From NCBI GenBank assembly GCA_964291335.2, contig OZ219748.1, forward strand, positions 1,860,001 to 1,924,000: 64,000 nucleotides of DNA. The letters are read 5' to 3'. The translations under genes were made by a program, and so were the position numbers. Positions 25,867 to 35,035 of this stretch are shown here, piece by piece. Below the pieces are notes generated by a model. It searched no databases and was not told where the DNA came from. It saw only the letters and a list, made by a program, of their open reading frames with translations. Source of the stretch: G964291335 sp964291335 (GTDB lineage: Bacteria > Chloroflexota > Dehalococcoidia > Lucifugimonadales > UBA3495). Position 1 is the stretch's first letter. Each line of letters starts with the position of its first letter.

Positions 25867-26034
25867 ATGCCGGCTGGAACAGTCTTTCCATCTGTATTCT
25901 TAATCATCATTATTGTCTTGGCGTTGCCTGGTTGCGGCGTCCGCCCGGGCCCCGGCCCCGGTATCGTCCGACGCAAGGTTCGGCTGGAAGTAGTGGTGCG
26001 GGCTCGGCCTGAAGCCCGGCGGCGGGCTGGTTGA
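25867..26034 (+). CDS. Possible small lipoprotein
   Basis: A 55-residue frame MPAGTVFPSVFLIIIIVLALPGCG with a hydrophobic core and a lipobox-like LPGC, followed by a basic Arg/Pro-rich tail. It ends 45 bp before the PIN-TRAM gene. No SD is evident and no family recognised, so it may be chance in high-GC DNA. Confidence 0.25.
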   Translation: MPAGTVFPSVFLIIIIVLALPGCGVRPGPGPGIVRRKVRLEVVVRARPEARRRAG

Positions 26035-26079
26035 GCAGGGAGGGATGGCCGGCAACGGGAGGCGTCTGCAAGGAGGTAA

Positions 26080-27144
26080 GTGTTCGTGTTGGAATTATGG
26101 ACCCTCAGATTGATTGGCGCCGGCGGGTTTGGCGCCCTGGGCTACCGCATGGGGGCTTATATGCCGGAGTTCCCTTCCAGCGACCGCCAGTTAATCCCCT
26201 GGAGTATTGTTCTGGCTATTGTCGGCCTTCCCGTAGGCGCCCTGGTAACGCCTTATCTGGTTCTTCGCCCCTGGCGTTGCGCGGTCAATTACATTGACCG
26301 TCTGCCAGGCTCAACCCTGCTGTCCGCCGCCGTAGGAGCATTGTTCGGTCTCGTTTTCGCCGCCCTTATTTCCATTCCCTTTTACAACATTAACGGCTGG
26401 ATGGCCTGGGGCATACCCATAATGGTAAGTCTTTCCCTCGGCGGCGCCGGCTTGCTCCTGGGCGGTCTGCGGGGCAGAGACGTCCAGGCCGCCTTTCCAA
26501 TTCGGGAGCCGATGCCGCACCCCAACGGCTTCGTCAGGGAAAACCGCAATGGCAAGATTCTGGTGGATACCAGCATCATTATTGACGGACGCATCGCCGA
26601 CCTGACCGGCACCGGCTTTCTGGAAGGCACCCTGGTAGTGCCCCGGTTTATTCTGGATGAACTGCGGCACATCGCCGATTCCAGCGACCCGCTGCGGCGC
26701 AACCGGGGGCGCCGGGGGCTGGAGGTTCTGGGCCGCCTGCGCCGGGATGAAAACATTAACCTGGAAGTGCTGGACATGGGCCTTGCCAACGGCGATGAGG
26801 TGGATTCGGCGCTGGTCCAAATGGCCCGCCGGATGAACTCCCCGATTCTGACCACCGACTATAACCTGAACCGGGTCGCCGAGTTCCAGGGCGTGCAGGT
26901 GCTTAACGTAAACGAACTGGCCAACGCCCTGAAGTCAATCGTCTTGCCCGGCGAAGAAATGCGGGTTAACATCGTGCAAGAAGGCAAGGAAGCAGGCCAG
27001 GGCGTAGCCTACCTGGACGACGGAACCATGGTGGTGGTGGAAGGGGGAAAGCGTTACATCAACGCCTACCACGACGTTACCATAACGCGAGTGCTGCAAA
27101 CCGCTGCCGGCCGCATCATCTTCGCCCAATGCAAGAACGGTTAG
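26080..27144 (+). CDS. PIN-TRAM domain membrane nuclease-like protein (YacL family)
   Basis: A 354-residue protein from GTG 26080 with AGGAGG 5 nt upstream. The N-terminal half has about four membrane helices. From about residue 160 comes a PIN domain (KILVDTSIIIDGRIADL, FILDELRHIAD, LTTDYNLN with the acidic metal ligands) and then a TRAM RNA-binding domain (EGKEAGQGVAYLDDGTMVVVEGG). YacL relatives are thought to be membrane-tethered RNases. In Firmicutes this gene also precedes ispD-ispF-cysS; here it has its own terminator at 27163-27189. Confidence 0.9.
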   Translation: MFVLELWTLRLIGAGGFGALGYRMGAYMPEFPSSDRQLIPWSIVLAIVGLPVGALVTPYLVLRPWRCAVNYIDRLPGSTLLSAAVGALFGLVFAALISIPFYNINGWMAWGIPIMVSLSLGGAGLLLGGLRGRDVQAAFPIREPMPHPNGFVRENRNGKILVDTSIIIDGRIADLTGTGFLEGTLVVPRFILDELRHIADSSDPLRRNRGRRGLEVLGRLRRDENINLEVLDMGLANGDEVDSALVQMARRMNSPILTTDYNLNRVAEFQGVQVLNVNELANALKSIVLPGEEMRVNIVQEGKEAGQGVAYLDDGTMVVVEGGKRYINAYHDVTITRVLQTAAGRIIFAQCKNG

Positions 27145-27162
27145 CCGGCAGTCTTTCTCAAA

Positions 27163-27189
27163 TGCCCCCGGCTCAACCGGCCGGGGGCA
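27163..27189 (+). terminator. Stem-loop after the PIN-TRAM gene
   Basis: A 9-bp stem TGCCCCCGG/CCGGGGGCA with a 9-nt loop, 18 bp after the stop codon; no T run. Confidence 0.55.
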
Positions 27190-27397
27190 GCAAGGCCGGT
27201 GACGGAACCCGGCAACGGAACCGTAACGGAACATGAAGCCTGACTGCCTCCGAACCTTTCACATGCTGATTTATGCGGCAGCGGCCGGGACGCCCCGGCG
27301 GTTTTCCGCCAGAGGCGCCCCCGGCAAAGGCTTCCGGGCCGGTCGCAAGAAGCGGCTTCCTGCCCTTGCGCCACGAGCCGGATAAAGGGCGAAGTGT

Positions 27398-28096
27398 ATG
27401 CGCGACGGGTTAACTGAACAGCGGGTTGGCGCAGTCGTGGTGGCGGCCGGCGGCAGCGTCCGAATGGCCGGGGTGGATAAAACCTTTGTTAAGGTGTTGG
27501 GGCAGCCCCTGATTGTCTATACCCTGGACCAGTTGGAAGCGTTTCCGGCCATCGCTGAAATAGTCCTGGTATTGGCCGCTCAATCGGTGGCGACCGGCCG
27601 GGATATTGTGCGCCGGCGGGGATACCGCAAGGTAAGCCGGGTCTGCGCCGGCGGCGTCCGCCGGCAAGAGTCGGTGCGGGTCGGGCTGGCCGCCTTGCAG
27701 CCCTGCCGCTGGGTAATGGTGCATGACGGCGCCCGGCCAGGGTTGGATGCGGCGCTGCTGCAACGGGGATTGGCGACGGTAACCGGCCGGCAATGCCCGG
27801 CGGCGACCGCCGGCATCCCGGTTAAAGATACCATCAAGGTTGTTTCACCCGAGGGACAGGTTACGGCTACGCTGCGGCGCGAAACCCTTTGGGCGGCGCA
27901 AACCCCGCAGATTTTTGCCTATGACCGGCTGCGGCAAGCCCATGCTGAATACCAGGGCGATGCTACCGATGATGCGATGATGCTGGAAAGTCTGGGCTGT
28001 CCGGTGCAGGTGTTCCCTGGTTCTTACGATAACCTGAAGGTAACCACGCCGGAAGACCTGGCGGCCATCGAGGCCGTGCTGCGGAGGCGTCAGTGA
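27398..28096 (+). CDS. ispD: 2-C-methyl-D-erythritol 4-phosphate cytidylyltransferase
   Basis: A 232-residue enzyme of the MEP isoprenoid pathway that makes CDP-methylerythritol from MEP and CTP. The nucleotide-binding start VVVAAGGSVRMAGVDKTFVKVLGQPL is a slight variant of the usual G-x-G-x-R-M-x3-x-K. Also present are VMVHDGARPG, VKDTIKVV, TLRRETLWAAQTPQIF and a C-terminal TDDAMMLESLG...KVTTPEDLAAIEAVL. Its stop overlaps the ispF start by 4 nt, so the two are translationally coupled. Confidence 0.93.
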   Translation: MRDGLTEQRVGAVVVAAGGSVRMAGVDKTFVKVLGQPLIVYTLDQLEAFPAIAEIVLVLAAQSVATGRDIVRRRGYRKVSRVCAGGVRRQESVRVGLAALQPCRWVMVHDGARPGLDAALLQRGLATVTGRQCPAATAGIPVKDTIKVVSPEGQVTATLRRETLWAAQTPQIFAYDRLRQAHAEYQGDATDDAMMLESLGCPVQVFPGSYDNLKVTTPEDLAAIEAVLRRRQ

Positions 28097-28605
28097 ACCT
28101 GCCCGATTACCGCGTTGGCATTGGCTTCGATGCGCATGCCCTGGCGCCGGAAAGGACGCTGACGCTGGGCGGGGTGGCCGTGCCCTGCGACCGGGGGCTG
28201 GCCGGCCACAGCGACGGGGACGCGCTGCTCCATTCCATAATTGACGCGCTGCTGGGGGCAGCCAACCTGGGCGACAAGGGGCAGCATTTCCCCTCCTCAG
28301 ACCAGCAATACAAGGGCATCTCCAGCCGGCTGCTGCTGGCCCGCGTCGGCAATCTGCTAACGGCCCACGGTTGGCGGATAGCAAACGTAGATGCTACAAT
28401 GTTGGCGCAGCGGCCCAGACTGGAGCCGTACCTGGCGGCGATGCGGGAAAAGACCGCCGAAACCCTTGTCCTGGCGCCGGAACGGTTAAGCATCAAGGTT
28501 ACTACCACCGATTACCTGGGCTTTGTCGGGCGGGAAGAGGGCATTGCAGCGGTGGCAGTGGCCGCCGTATTCCGGCCAGGCCCGGGGCTGTCCCTTCAGT
28601 CATAA
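28093..28605 (+). CDS. ispF: 2-C-methyl-D-erythritol 2,4-cyclodiphosphate synthase
   Basis: A 170-residue protein converting CDP-ME-2-phosphate to the cyclic diphosphate. The zinc ligands are in GIGFDAHAL (Asp and His, residues about 9-11) and the later LAGHSDGDALLHSIIDALLGAANLGDKG motif is complete, as are QRPRLEPYLAAMR and ISIKV-type (LSIKVTTTDYLGFVGREEGIAA) blocks. The usual D-x-H is DAH here. The start (GTG 28093) lies within the end of ispD. Confidence 0.93.
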   Translation: MNLPDYRVGIGFDAHALAPERTLTLGGVAVPCDRGLAGHSDGDALLHSIIDALLGAANLGDKGQHFPSSDQQYKGISSRLLLARVGNLLTAHGWRIANVDATMLAQRPRLEPYLAAMREKTAETLVLAPERLSIKVTTTDYLGFVGREEGIAAVAVAAVFRPGPGLSLQS

Positions 28606-28647
28606 GGGTTAAGCGCAGCAGGCCACCAACCGGGATGCGGCATTCAG

Positions 28648-30033
28648 ATGCGTTTATACAACACGCTTAACGGCGAAGAGCAGGAATTCCTCCCTGCCGA
28701 CGGCAAAACGGTCAGGATGTACGTCTGCGGGGTTACCCCCTACTCAGCTACCCATGTAGGACACGCCCTCAGCTACGTCATCTTCGATACCCTCCGCCGC
28801 TACCTGGAATATCTGGGCTACCAGGTTCGTCATATTCAGAACTTTACCGATGTGGATGACAAGATTATTCAGCGCGCCGGGGAAGCCGGCCTCACTGAGG
28901 CTGAACTGTCCGAGCAGTACATTACCGACTTCTTCCATACCATGGATGCGCTGAACATTCGCCGCGCTGACATCTACCCCAAAGCTACCCAGGAAATTGC
29001 TTCCATAATCGATACCATCCAAAGCCTGGTGGACAAGGGGTTTGCCTACCCTGCCGGCGGCGACGTTTACTTCCGGGTGCAGCGGAAGGATGATTATGGC
29101 AAGTTAAGCCACCGAACTCTTGAGGGTATGATTGCCGGCGCCCGGGTGCAGGTGGATGCCGGCAAAGAACACCCAATGGATTTTGTCCTCTGGAAGGGCG
29201 CCAAACCCGGCGAACCGGCCTGGGAAAGCCCCTGGGGGCCGGGACGCCCCGGCTGGCATATCGAATGCACCGCCATGTCCCTGCGTTACCTGGAATACCC
29301 CCTGGATATCCACGGCGGCGGGCAGGACCTGATTTTCCCTCATCACGAAAATGAAATCGCCCAGAGCGAGGCCCATACCGGCATAACGCCCTTTGCCCGT
29401 TACTGGGTACACAACGGCCTGCTGCAGCTGGGCGAAGACAAGATGAGTAAATCCCTGGGCAACCTGGTATCGGTGGAAGAAGCCTTAACCCGTTGCAGCG
29501 CCGATGCCCTGCGTATCTACTTCCTCAGTTCCCACTACCGCAGCCCGTTGCAGTATAGCGATGCGGGGTTGGCGGCGATGGAACGCAGCATGGACCGGTT
29601 TCACCATGCCCTGCGGTTCAACAGCGAAGATGCGCCGGCAAAGGGGGGGCAACTGGATGCCGGGTCATTCCGGGAACGGTTCCTTGCCGCCATGTCCGCC
29701 GACCTGAACACCCCACAAGCCATTGCCGCCCTTTTTGACCTGGCGCGGGAAATTAACCGGGCCCGCAGCGAGGGGCAGGAGGTGGCCGCTGCCCAGGCCG
29801 CTTTGCGGGAACTGGGCGGCGTGCTGGGGCTTACCTTCGCAGCGCGCCGACCGGACGGCCGGCAGCTGGCGGCCACCCCCTTCATAGACCTGCTGGTAAA
29901 CACCCGTTCCGAACTGCGCCAGGCCCGGCAGTATGCCCTGGCCGACCGCATCCGCGACGAACTGGCTGCCCAGGGCGTTTCGCTGGAAGACACTGCCCAG
30001 GGAACCATCTGGCAGTATCAGCCGCCGGCTTAA
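28648..30033 (+). CDS. cysS: Cysteinyl-tRNA synthetase
   Basis: A 461-residue class I synthetase. It has the zinc/Cys motif MYVCGVTPYS, the HIGH-like THVGHALSY, HIECTAMS, the GGGQDLIFPHHENEIAQSEA block, and KMSKSLGN (KMSKS). The DALR-type helical domain follows and the small C-terminal anticodon domain ends AAQGVSLEDTAQGTIWQ. It charges tRNA-Cys. It follows ispF by 42 bp and ends at a strong bidirectional terminator, forming an ispD-ispF-cysS unit. Confidence 0.95.
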   Translation: MRLYNTLNGEEQEFLPADGKTVRMYVCGVTPYSATHVGHALSYVIFDTLRRYLEYLGYQVRHIQNFTDVDDKIIQRAGEAGLTEAELSEQYITDFFHTMDALNIRRADIYPKATQEIASIIDTIQSLVDKGFAYPAGGDVYFRVQRKDDYGKLSHRTLEGMIAGARVQVDAGKEHPMDFVLWKGAKPGEPAWESPWGPGRPGWHIECTAMSLRYLEYPLDIHGGGQDLIFPHHENEIAQSEAHTGITPFARYWVHNGLLQLGEDKMSKSLGNLVSVEEALTRCSADALRIYFLSSHYRSPLQYSDAGLAAMERSMDRFHHALRFNSEDAPAKGGQLDAGSFRERFLAAMSADLNTPQAIAALFDLAREINRARSEGQEVAAAQAALRELGGVLGLTFAARRPDGRQLAATPFIDLLVNTRSELRQARQYALADRIRDELAAQGVSLEDTAQGTIWQYQPPA

Positions 30034-30065
30034 AGCCGACGCCCGGGCGGCCATTAGCGAAAACC

Positions 30066-30098
30066 AGCGGGGGCGAGTATATTCAACTCGCCCCCGCT
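30066..30098. terminator. Bidirectional terminator between cysS and the DoxX gene
   Basis: A 13-bp perfect inverted repeat AGCGGGGGCGAGT/ACTCGCCCCCGCT with a 7-nt AT-rich loop lies between convergent genes. Confidence 0.8.
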
Positions 30099-30175
30099 GT
30101 CGATTAGCCAACGCCCCGTGCCGACCGCCGACCCAACGGGGGGCGGCAGGAGGTGAGTTTCCTGGAAACGTTGGC

Positions 30176-30679
30176 TTACAAAATCTCCCGACCGAATATC
30201 TTGCGCTCCAGGCCGTACTTGCGGCTGCCCAGCACCCCGATAATGCCGGCGATGATGAACCACAGGATGGTTACCTCGCCGCCATGGGCTACGAAAGCGT
30301 TGCCGCCATCGGGGGGATTGGGGTACAGGTGAGGCCAGGGCCAGACCGGGCTTAATGCGGCGTGTACGCCGAAGTAGGCGACAACCATGGTTACGCACAA
30401 AGCCCCGGCGCCCAGCCGGGTAAAGATTCCGAGGGCAATGAAGACTGCCGAGATCAGTTCCACCCAGCCGGCCAGGTCCACCAATGCCCCCATCCCGTTG
30501 GGGTTGGCGCCGGCGGGAAAGCCCCATAGCAGGAAGGCTTTTTGCGCCCCGTGAAGAGCAACCAGAACAGCAAACACGAGCCGAAAAAGCAGGTAAAACT
30601 CATCGGCGAATCGGCCCAGCACCCCGCCGAATATTCCGCTGCCGGACGAAACCGCTGCGCTCTCCGAATGTGATGCCAT
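30176..30679 (-). CDS. DoxX-family membrane protein
   Basis: A 167-residue protein from ATG 30679 with GGGAGGA upstream. Four membrane helices are visible: FYLLFRLVFAVLVALHGAQKAF, LVDLAGWVELISAVFIALGI, GALCVTMVVAYFGVH and TILWFIIAGIIGVLG. The helix 1 R..FA..ALHG.QK pattern and the G-W-x-E in helix 2 are typical of DoxX/DoxD, a family linked to quinol oxidases and thiosulfate metabolism but often of unknown role. No partner gene is adjacent. Confidence 0.85.
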   Translation of the reverse strand: MASHSESAAVSSGSGIFGGVLGRFADEFYLLFRLVFAVLVALHGAQKAFLLWGFPAGANPNGMGALVDLAGWVELISAVFIALGIFTRLGAGALCVTMVVAYFGVHAALSPVWPWPHLYPNPPDGGNAFVAHGGEVTILWFIIAGIIGVLGSRKYGLERKIFGREIL

Positions 30680-30889
30680 ACAATCCTCCCAGATTAACAA
30701 GTTTTCCGTAACCTTGCGGTTAGTGCAAGCAGTGTAAAACAAGATTGTTAAACTGAAAAGTCCTTTCAGTTTAATTTAGCGGGTACATTTTCTTAAAACC
30801 GTCAAACCGGTCCAAACTAGGGGTTCCGGATGGCAGCAGCCGGGCGGCCAACCCGAACCGGGGCTGCCGGCATTGATTGCTCCGGCAGC

Positions 30890-31546
30890 TCAAATATGCG
30901 AGTAATCCGGCTGGGACGGCAATCGGGTCAGGAGCTTCTTTACCCGCGCCCAGACCAGGGCCTGAATCTCTTCCGGCGAAAGCCCGCCGTCCAGAACTGC
31001 CCACCGCTCGGGCTCGGCTTCAGCCTGCTCCTGAAAACCCTGCCGCACCTTGCGATGAAATGCCAGGTCAAGCGTCTCAAAGCGGCGTCCCTCCACGATG
31101 CCGGACGCGGCGGCGGCCCGTTCCAGGCCCACCCCGGGTTCCAGGTCCAGCAGGAAAGTGAGGTCGGGGTTGAAGTCGCCGGTGGCCAGTCGATTCAGCC
31201 AGTCAATAGTTTCCAGTCCCAGCTTCCGGCCATAACCCTGGTAGGCGACGGTAGAAGCGGCAAAGCGATCGGCGATAACCACCCGGCCTTGCGCCAGCGC
31301 CGGCTTAATCCGGCTGAACATCAAATCTGCCCGGGCTGCCGTGAACAGCAGCAGTTCCGCCAGCGGGTCAATGGGGCGCTGCGCCTTAAGGTAATCCCGC
31401 AGGTATTCGCCCAGCTCCGTACCACCCGGTTCGCGAACCAGCAGGGACGGGGTTCCCCGCCGCTCCAGGATCTGGTGGAGCAGCCCGGCCTGGGTCGATT
31501 TGCCGGCGCCATTGCCCCCCTCAAATGCTATAAAACAGCCCGACAC
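30890..31546 (-). CDS. tmk: Thymidylate kinase (dTMP kinase)
   Basis: A 218-residue kinase making dTDP from dTMP and ATP. It has FIAFEGGNGAGKSTQAGLL (P-loop at about 10-17), the DR(F/Y) motif VVIADRFAASTVAYQGYGR, REPGGTELGEYLR, and FLLDLEPGVGLERA. It lacks the basic residues within the P-loop seen in some enzymes and has the lid Arg in EGRRFETLD. Stands alone, divergent from the SDR gene. Confidence 0.93.
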   Translation of the reverse strand: MSGCFIAFEGGNGAGKSTQAGLLHQILERRGTPSLLVREPGGTELGEYLRDYLKAQRPIDPLAELLLFTAARADLMFSRIKPALAQGRVVIADRFAASTVAYQGYGRKLGLETIDWLNRLATGDFNPDLTFLLDLEPGVGLERAAAASGIVEGRRFETLDLAFHRKVRQGFQEQAEAEPERWAVLDGGLSPEEIQALVWARVKKLLTRLPSQPDYSHI

Positions 31547-31868
31547 CGGCTACCTCCCTTTTGCCCTTAAAGAGCGAAGGTTCAGGCCGGGAGATTCCGC
31601 CGAAACCCCCGGCCCGGCGGCCATTCCGGCCGCTCATATCTGGTGAAACGGCCAGAGTATAACACCCTGGCAGCTTAAGGCGGCGTAGGTTCTAATCACT
31701 GGATTAAGAACCTTTCTTGAGGAGTTGAGCAGTCTGCGCCGTCGGGTCAACTGCCGGGATATGTCTGCGCCGGCCGGTTCCTGCGTGCTAAAATCCACTC
31801 ACAATACACGGCAGCGGCTCCTGCCGCCAACCGGCTGACTTCCCCGAAACTGCCCGGAGGGTAAAACC
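31547..31868. other. Divergent intergenic region between tmk and an SDR gene
   Basis: About 320 bp. TAAAAT near 31788 could serve as a -10 for the rightward SDR gene, but no matching -35 was found. No RNA gene or ORF is supported. Confidence 0.4.
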
Positions 31869-32657
31869 ATGTCGCTTGCCAATAAGGTAGCCATCGTAAC
31901 CGGAGCCAGCCGGGGCATTGGCAAGGCTATGGCCTTGGGGCTGGCCATGGCCGGGGCCAGTGTGGTGGCAGCCGCCCGTTCCGAGTCGGAACAGCCGCAC
32001 CGCCCGGGAACCATCTACGCTACCGCCGCCGAAATCGAGGCGCTGGGCGGCCGGGCCGTGCCAATCCGGTGCAACGTGCGGGACGAGCAGAGCATTCTGG
32101 ACATGGTAACCGGGACGCTGAATGCTTTCGGGCGGATCGATATTCTGATAAACAACGCCGGAATCGGCGCCTACCGTCCCTTCCTGGAGTCCACTCTAAA
32201 GGAATGGGACCTGGTAATGGACATTAATCTGCGGGCGGTCAGCATCAGTTGTCGGGCAACCGCGCCGGTCATGGTGGAACAGGGGGGCGGCAGCATCATC
32301 AACGTTTCTTCCCACGCTGCCGCCAACATCTTTTCCTCCACCCTGGCCGCCGACCGCGACCAGGGGGTAGCCCTGATTGGGCAGGCCTACGGAGCAGCCA
32401 AGGCAGCGGTGGAACGGTTTACCTGGGGGCTGTCTGCCGAACTGGGGCAGCACAACATTGCGGTCAACACCCTGAAACCCCTGCGGCCGGTACTGACCGA
32501 GGGTTTCCGGGCCCAGCGGCCCGAGGCCGACTTTTCCGCCTGGGCCACGCCGGAGGATATGGTCAAGGCAGCGGTTTTCCTGGCTGGTCAGGACGCCCGG
32601 GGGGTGAGCGGAGCGATAGTTACCGCTGAAGAGCTGGTGCAGCGTTTAAACCTGTAA
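31869..32657 (+). CDS. Short-chain dehydrogenase/reductase
   Basis: A 262-residue classical SDR. It has the nucleotide motif TGASRGIG (about 12-19), NNAGIG, the Ser in INVSSHAA and the catalytic pair Tyr174-x3-Lys178 (AYGAAKAA). An Arg in AAARSE after strand 2 suggests NADP preference. The substrate loop IFSSTLAADRDQGVALIGQ is long. The substrate is unknown. An SD (GGAGG) precedes the start. Confidence 0.9.
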   Translation: MSLANKVAIVTGASRGIGKAMALGLAMAGASVVAAARSESEQPHRPGTIYATAAEIEALGGRAVPIRCNVRDEQSILDMVTGTLNAFGRIDILINNAGIGAYRPFLESTLKEWDLVMDINLRAVSISCRATAPVMVEQGGGSIINVSSHAAANIFSSTLAADRDQGVALIGQAYGAAKAAVERFTWGLSAELGQHNIAVNTLKPLRPVLTEGFRAQRPEADFSAWATPEDMVKAAVFLAGQDARGVSGAIVTAEELVQRLNL

Positions 32658-32834
32658 CGGCATCGCCGGCGCCGGGCGGAGTTGCCCTGGAGCGGCAAAG
32701 GGGGAACAATCCGGCAAAAAGCGCCAACTGCGGAAAGGGAGGGGGTTTGCCCCTCCCTGACCAATAGCCGGTATTCTGCCTGACCGACCGGCGGCAGCGC
32801 AATGGATTGCGGGCGCCGGCCCCGGTGTTCGCTC

Positions 32835-33074
32835 CTAGTAATCGCCGACGATTTCCTCTTCCGGCACATCGCTCTGATAGCGGGACTGCCGCATATTTTC
32901 CACCCGTTCCCGGGCGGCGCCGATATACTCGTTGGCCCGTTCCCGAACTACCTGACGGGTTTCACTGCCTGGCCGGGGCGCAAAAAGCACCCCAAGGGCC
33001 GCGCCGGTAGCTGCCCCGGTCAACACTCCGACAAACATTCCCGCAATAAACTTTTCGAAACCACTATCTGCCAT
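32835..33074 (-). CDS. YtxH-domain small membrane-associated protein
   Basis: A 79-residue protein from ATG 33074 with AAGGAGG upstream. The Gly/Ala-rich helix FIAGMFVGVLTGAATGAALGVLFAPRPGSETR is the YtxH signature (LFAPxxGxETR), followed by a charged helix. The family is linked to general stress but its biochemical role is unknown. Stands alone. Confidence 0.8.
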   Translation of the reverse strand: MADSGFEKFIAGMFVGVLTGAATGAALGVLFAPRPGSETRQVVRERANEYIGAARERVENMRQSRYQSDVPEEEIVGDY

Positions 33075-33276
33075 CTGTTCGCCCTCCTTAAGAGCCAATG
33101 ATAGGTGGCTGTTTTGCCCTTGCTGACATAACATTTTAACCCAGATTGCCCGCCGGGGCAACCGGGTTGCGGCGCTGGTTCCGGTTTCGGTTTTGCGGCT
33201 GCCAGGGATAACCAATCCGATACAGTCATTGCAAGGTTGAAGTGAGTCAAGGGCACTGAGTGAGGGTTTTCAGGAA

Positions 33277-34603
33277 CTACGGCGGGGGACGAGTTTGCTG
33301 ACCCGCCCCCTTTATGAAAGAATCAAGCTGCCGGTTCAGGCAAATGCCGGCCCTCCTGCTCCCAGGGTTCCCCGTAAATGTGATTGAGCAAACGCCGGTT
33401 TCCTCTGTAGTCAGCTTTGCGCCGCCGAGGTGGGCAATAAACTCGCAAGCGCGGTTTACGGCGCCCCTTCCCGACATAACCCGGCCATTGGGGTTCATCA
33501 ACACCCCGTGCCACATTGGGGCGTTTACGTCCCAGTTGATACGATTCAACCGCTGGCAAAGCTCAATCTCGGATACCCCCTCGCAGCGTTCCCGCATTAA
33601 CAGGTAAGCGCGCACCAACGCCAGTTGGCCGATGGGCTTGCCGGGCAGAGTTTCTGCGCGTATCTGGATGCGGCTGGCGTCGCCATTGGACGATGTATCC
33701 GCTAATGCCGCTGCCCAAAGGTCTATGCCGCTCAATAAACGTTCCCAATGCTGTCGCACTTGCTCCTGTGCCAGGTCCCGTTGTCCCGGAGGCATACCCT
33801 GAAAGCTGCCGGAGCCAACCAATTTCAGGCTGCGGACAATTTCCAGGTTGCAGGAATTCAGGGTGGCAAGGGTAGTAAACTCCGGCGCTTTTGCCGTCAA
33901 GGTGTTAGAGCTGATGTTGACCAACCTGACCGGTATTACCCCAGCTTCGTCCAGCAGCCCCCTTGTGATGACCGCTATAGGGTCATCGTCATCGATTATC
34001 CGGTTTTCCGAGGCTGTGGTAGCTTTGGCATAACGGTTAATCTTGTTAAAGATGCGCCGAGCCTTTTCAGTATCGAAACGCACCAGAATGACCGTTACCT
34101 GTTCTTTAGCCAAATTCTGGTTAGCGGTTACGCCGGGCAGGGGACGGTTGTTGTCGTCTGTGCCGTCAATGGCGAACTTGAAGGCCTTTGCCCGGTGCTG
34201 CCCGTCAATCGGAACCAGGATTTCGCCGCCTTGCAGGGTCAGGAAACCCATGTCCCGGGCAGCGCTTTGATAGAGCTGGGGGATTGCTCTACCCCCCCCC
34301 CCCCCCCCCCCCCCCCCCGAGATTCGCAAGGGGCTCAAAGGTCATTTCCTCGTGATTCATCACTGCGATAACCAGGGAGCCGGAAAAGCGGTCGGGGTCC
34401 TGGGCAAAATAGGGGGCAATGTGCTGACGGACACGGTTAAGGCTGAGTTCCCGCTGGTATTTCTCCTCTATGGTTAAAGACTCCCAGCCCTGAAGCTCCT
34501 GGGGGAATTGAACTATCCGGACGAACTCGCCGACGTTCATTGTGGTAACCCAATACTCATTGGAGCCGAAGCTGCCCCGTAATGCCGGAATGGTAGTAGG
34601 CAT
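33277..34603 (-). pseudogene. DndB-like DGQHR-domain gene split by a G27 tract (probable phase-variable gene, OFF form)
   Basis: ATG 34603 (SD TGGAGGA) starts an N-terminal half (YWVTTMNVGEFVRIVQFP ... VIAVMNHEEMTFEPLANL, 95 aa). The frame then enters 27 G (nine Gly) and stops at TAG 34291-34289. The next frame continues with the rest of the family: FLTLQGGEILVPIDGQHRAKAF, VTVILVRFDTEKARRIFNKINRYAK and a C-terminal domain to 33277 (337 aa). With 26 or 29 G the two halves join into about 441 residues. DndB proteins regulate or bind DNA in phosphorothioation systems. Typed as pseudogene only because this allele is frame-disrupted; both halves look conserved. Confidence 0.8.
34292..34318. repeat. 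27-nt homopolymer tract inside the DndB-like gene
   Basis: Twenty-seven C on the + strand (G on the coding strand). Loss of one or gain of two bases restores the frame. It is the same length as the tract at 3766-3792. Confidence 0.9.
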
Positions 34604-34712
34604 GGTAATTCCTCCAGTAAACTAGGTTCTGTTGGTGATTCCCGACTGCTGGACGCCCTGGCGGGGCTGCTGCAAATGGTGATTCCTCCAGTAAACTAGG
34701 TTCTGTTGGTGA
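34603..34712. repeat. 36-nt direct repeat carrying gene end, stop and SD
   Basis: Bases 34603-34638 and 34677-34712 match with one difference. On the coding strand each holds the GIY-YIG gene's last codons (TNRT, TAG) and the TGGAGGA SD. Only the downstream copy is followed by ATG; the other has ATT. Confidence 0.8.
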
Positions 34713-35034
34713 GAGGGCGAAGAATGCTGATTACCTTGATTTCCAGCCGGCGGAGTTCGGATTCAGAGCAGTGCTTCAGGGAAATGTAAGAAACTTCGAC
34801 CTGCTGGGCGAAAGCCCGAAAGAACCGCTCAAGCTCGGTGTTATGCTCATTCATCCGGTGCTGATACATACGCCGGCCCAAATTGACGCTCTGTCCCACA
34901 TACAGACAGGCGCCGCTTTCCAGCCAGAACGCATATATACCGGCTGTGCCGGCTTCCACCCGGTTATGAAAGTTGTAATCAAACCCCTTCCGCCGGCTTC
35001 GCAGAACGCTAACGGCACACTGCAAGGTTCCCAT
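34696..35034 (-). CDS. Small GIY-YIG nuclease-domain protein
   Basis: A 112-residue single-domain GIY-YIG protein: TAGIYAFWLESGACLYVGQSVNLGRRMYQH gives the GIY and YVG strands plus the conserved Arg, and a glutamate helix follows (ESELRRLEIKVI). ATG 35034 lies 1 bp after the DndC-like stop, so the two are coupled; a longer start at 35058 would overlap. It lies between the PP-loop enzyme and the DndB-like gene and may be the nuclease arm of that module. Alternatively it could be an intron-type homing remnant. Confidence 0.75.
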   Translation of the reverse strand: MGTLQCAVSVLRSRRKGFDYNFHNRVEAGTAGIYAFWLESGACLYVGQSVNLGRRMYQHRMNEHNTELERFFRAFAQQVEVSYISLKHCSESELRRLEIKVISILRPLTNRT

Positions 35035-35035
35035 G

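Noticed and set aside
27410..27793. Antisense frames in ispD and ispF
   Set aside because: No family similarity, shadows of well-conserved enzymes.
34292..34318. G27 tract as a pure assembly join of two contigs
   Set aside because: Both sides are halves of one DndB-like gene in proper order, so a false join is improbable; the exact length stays uncertain.
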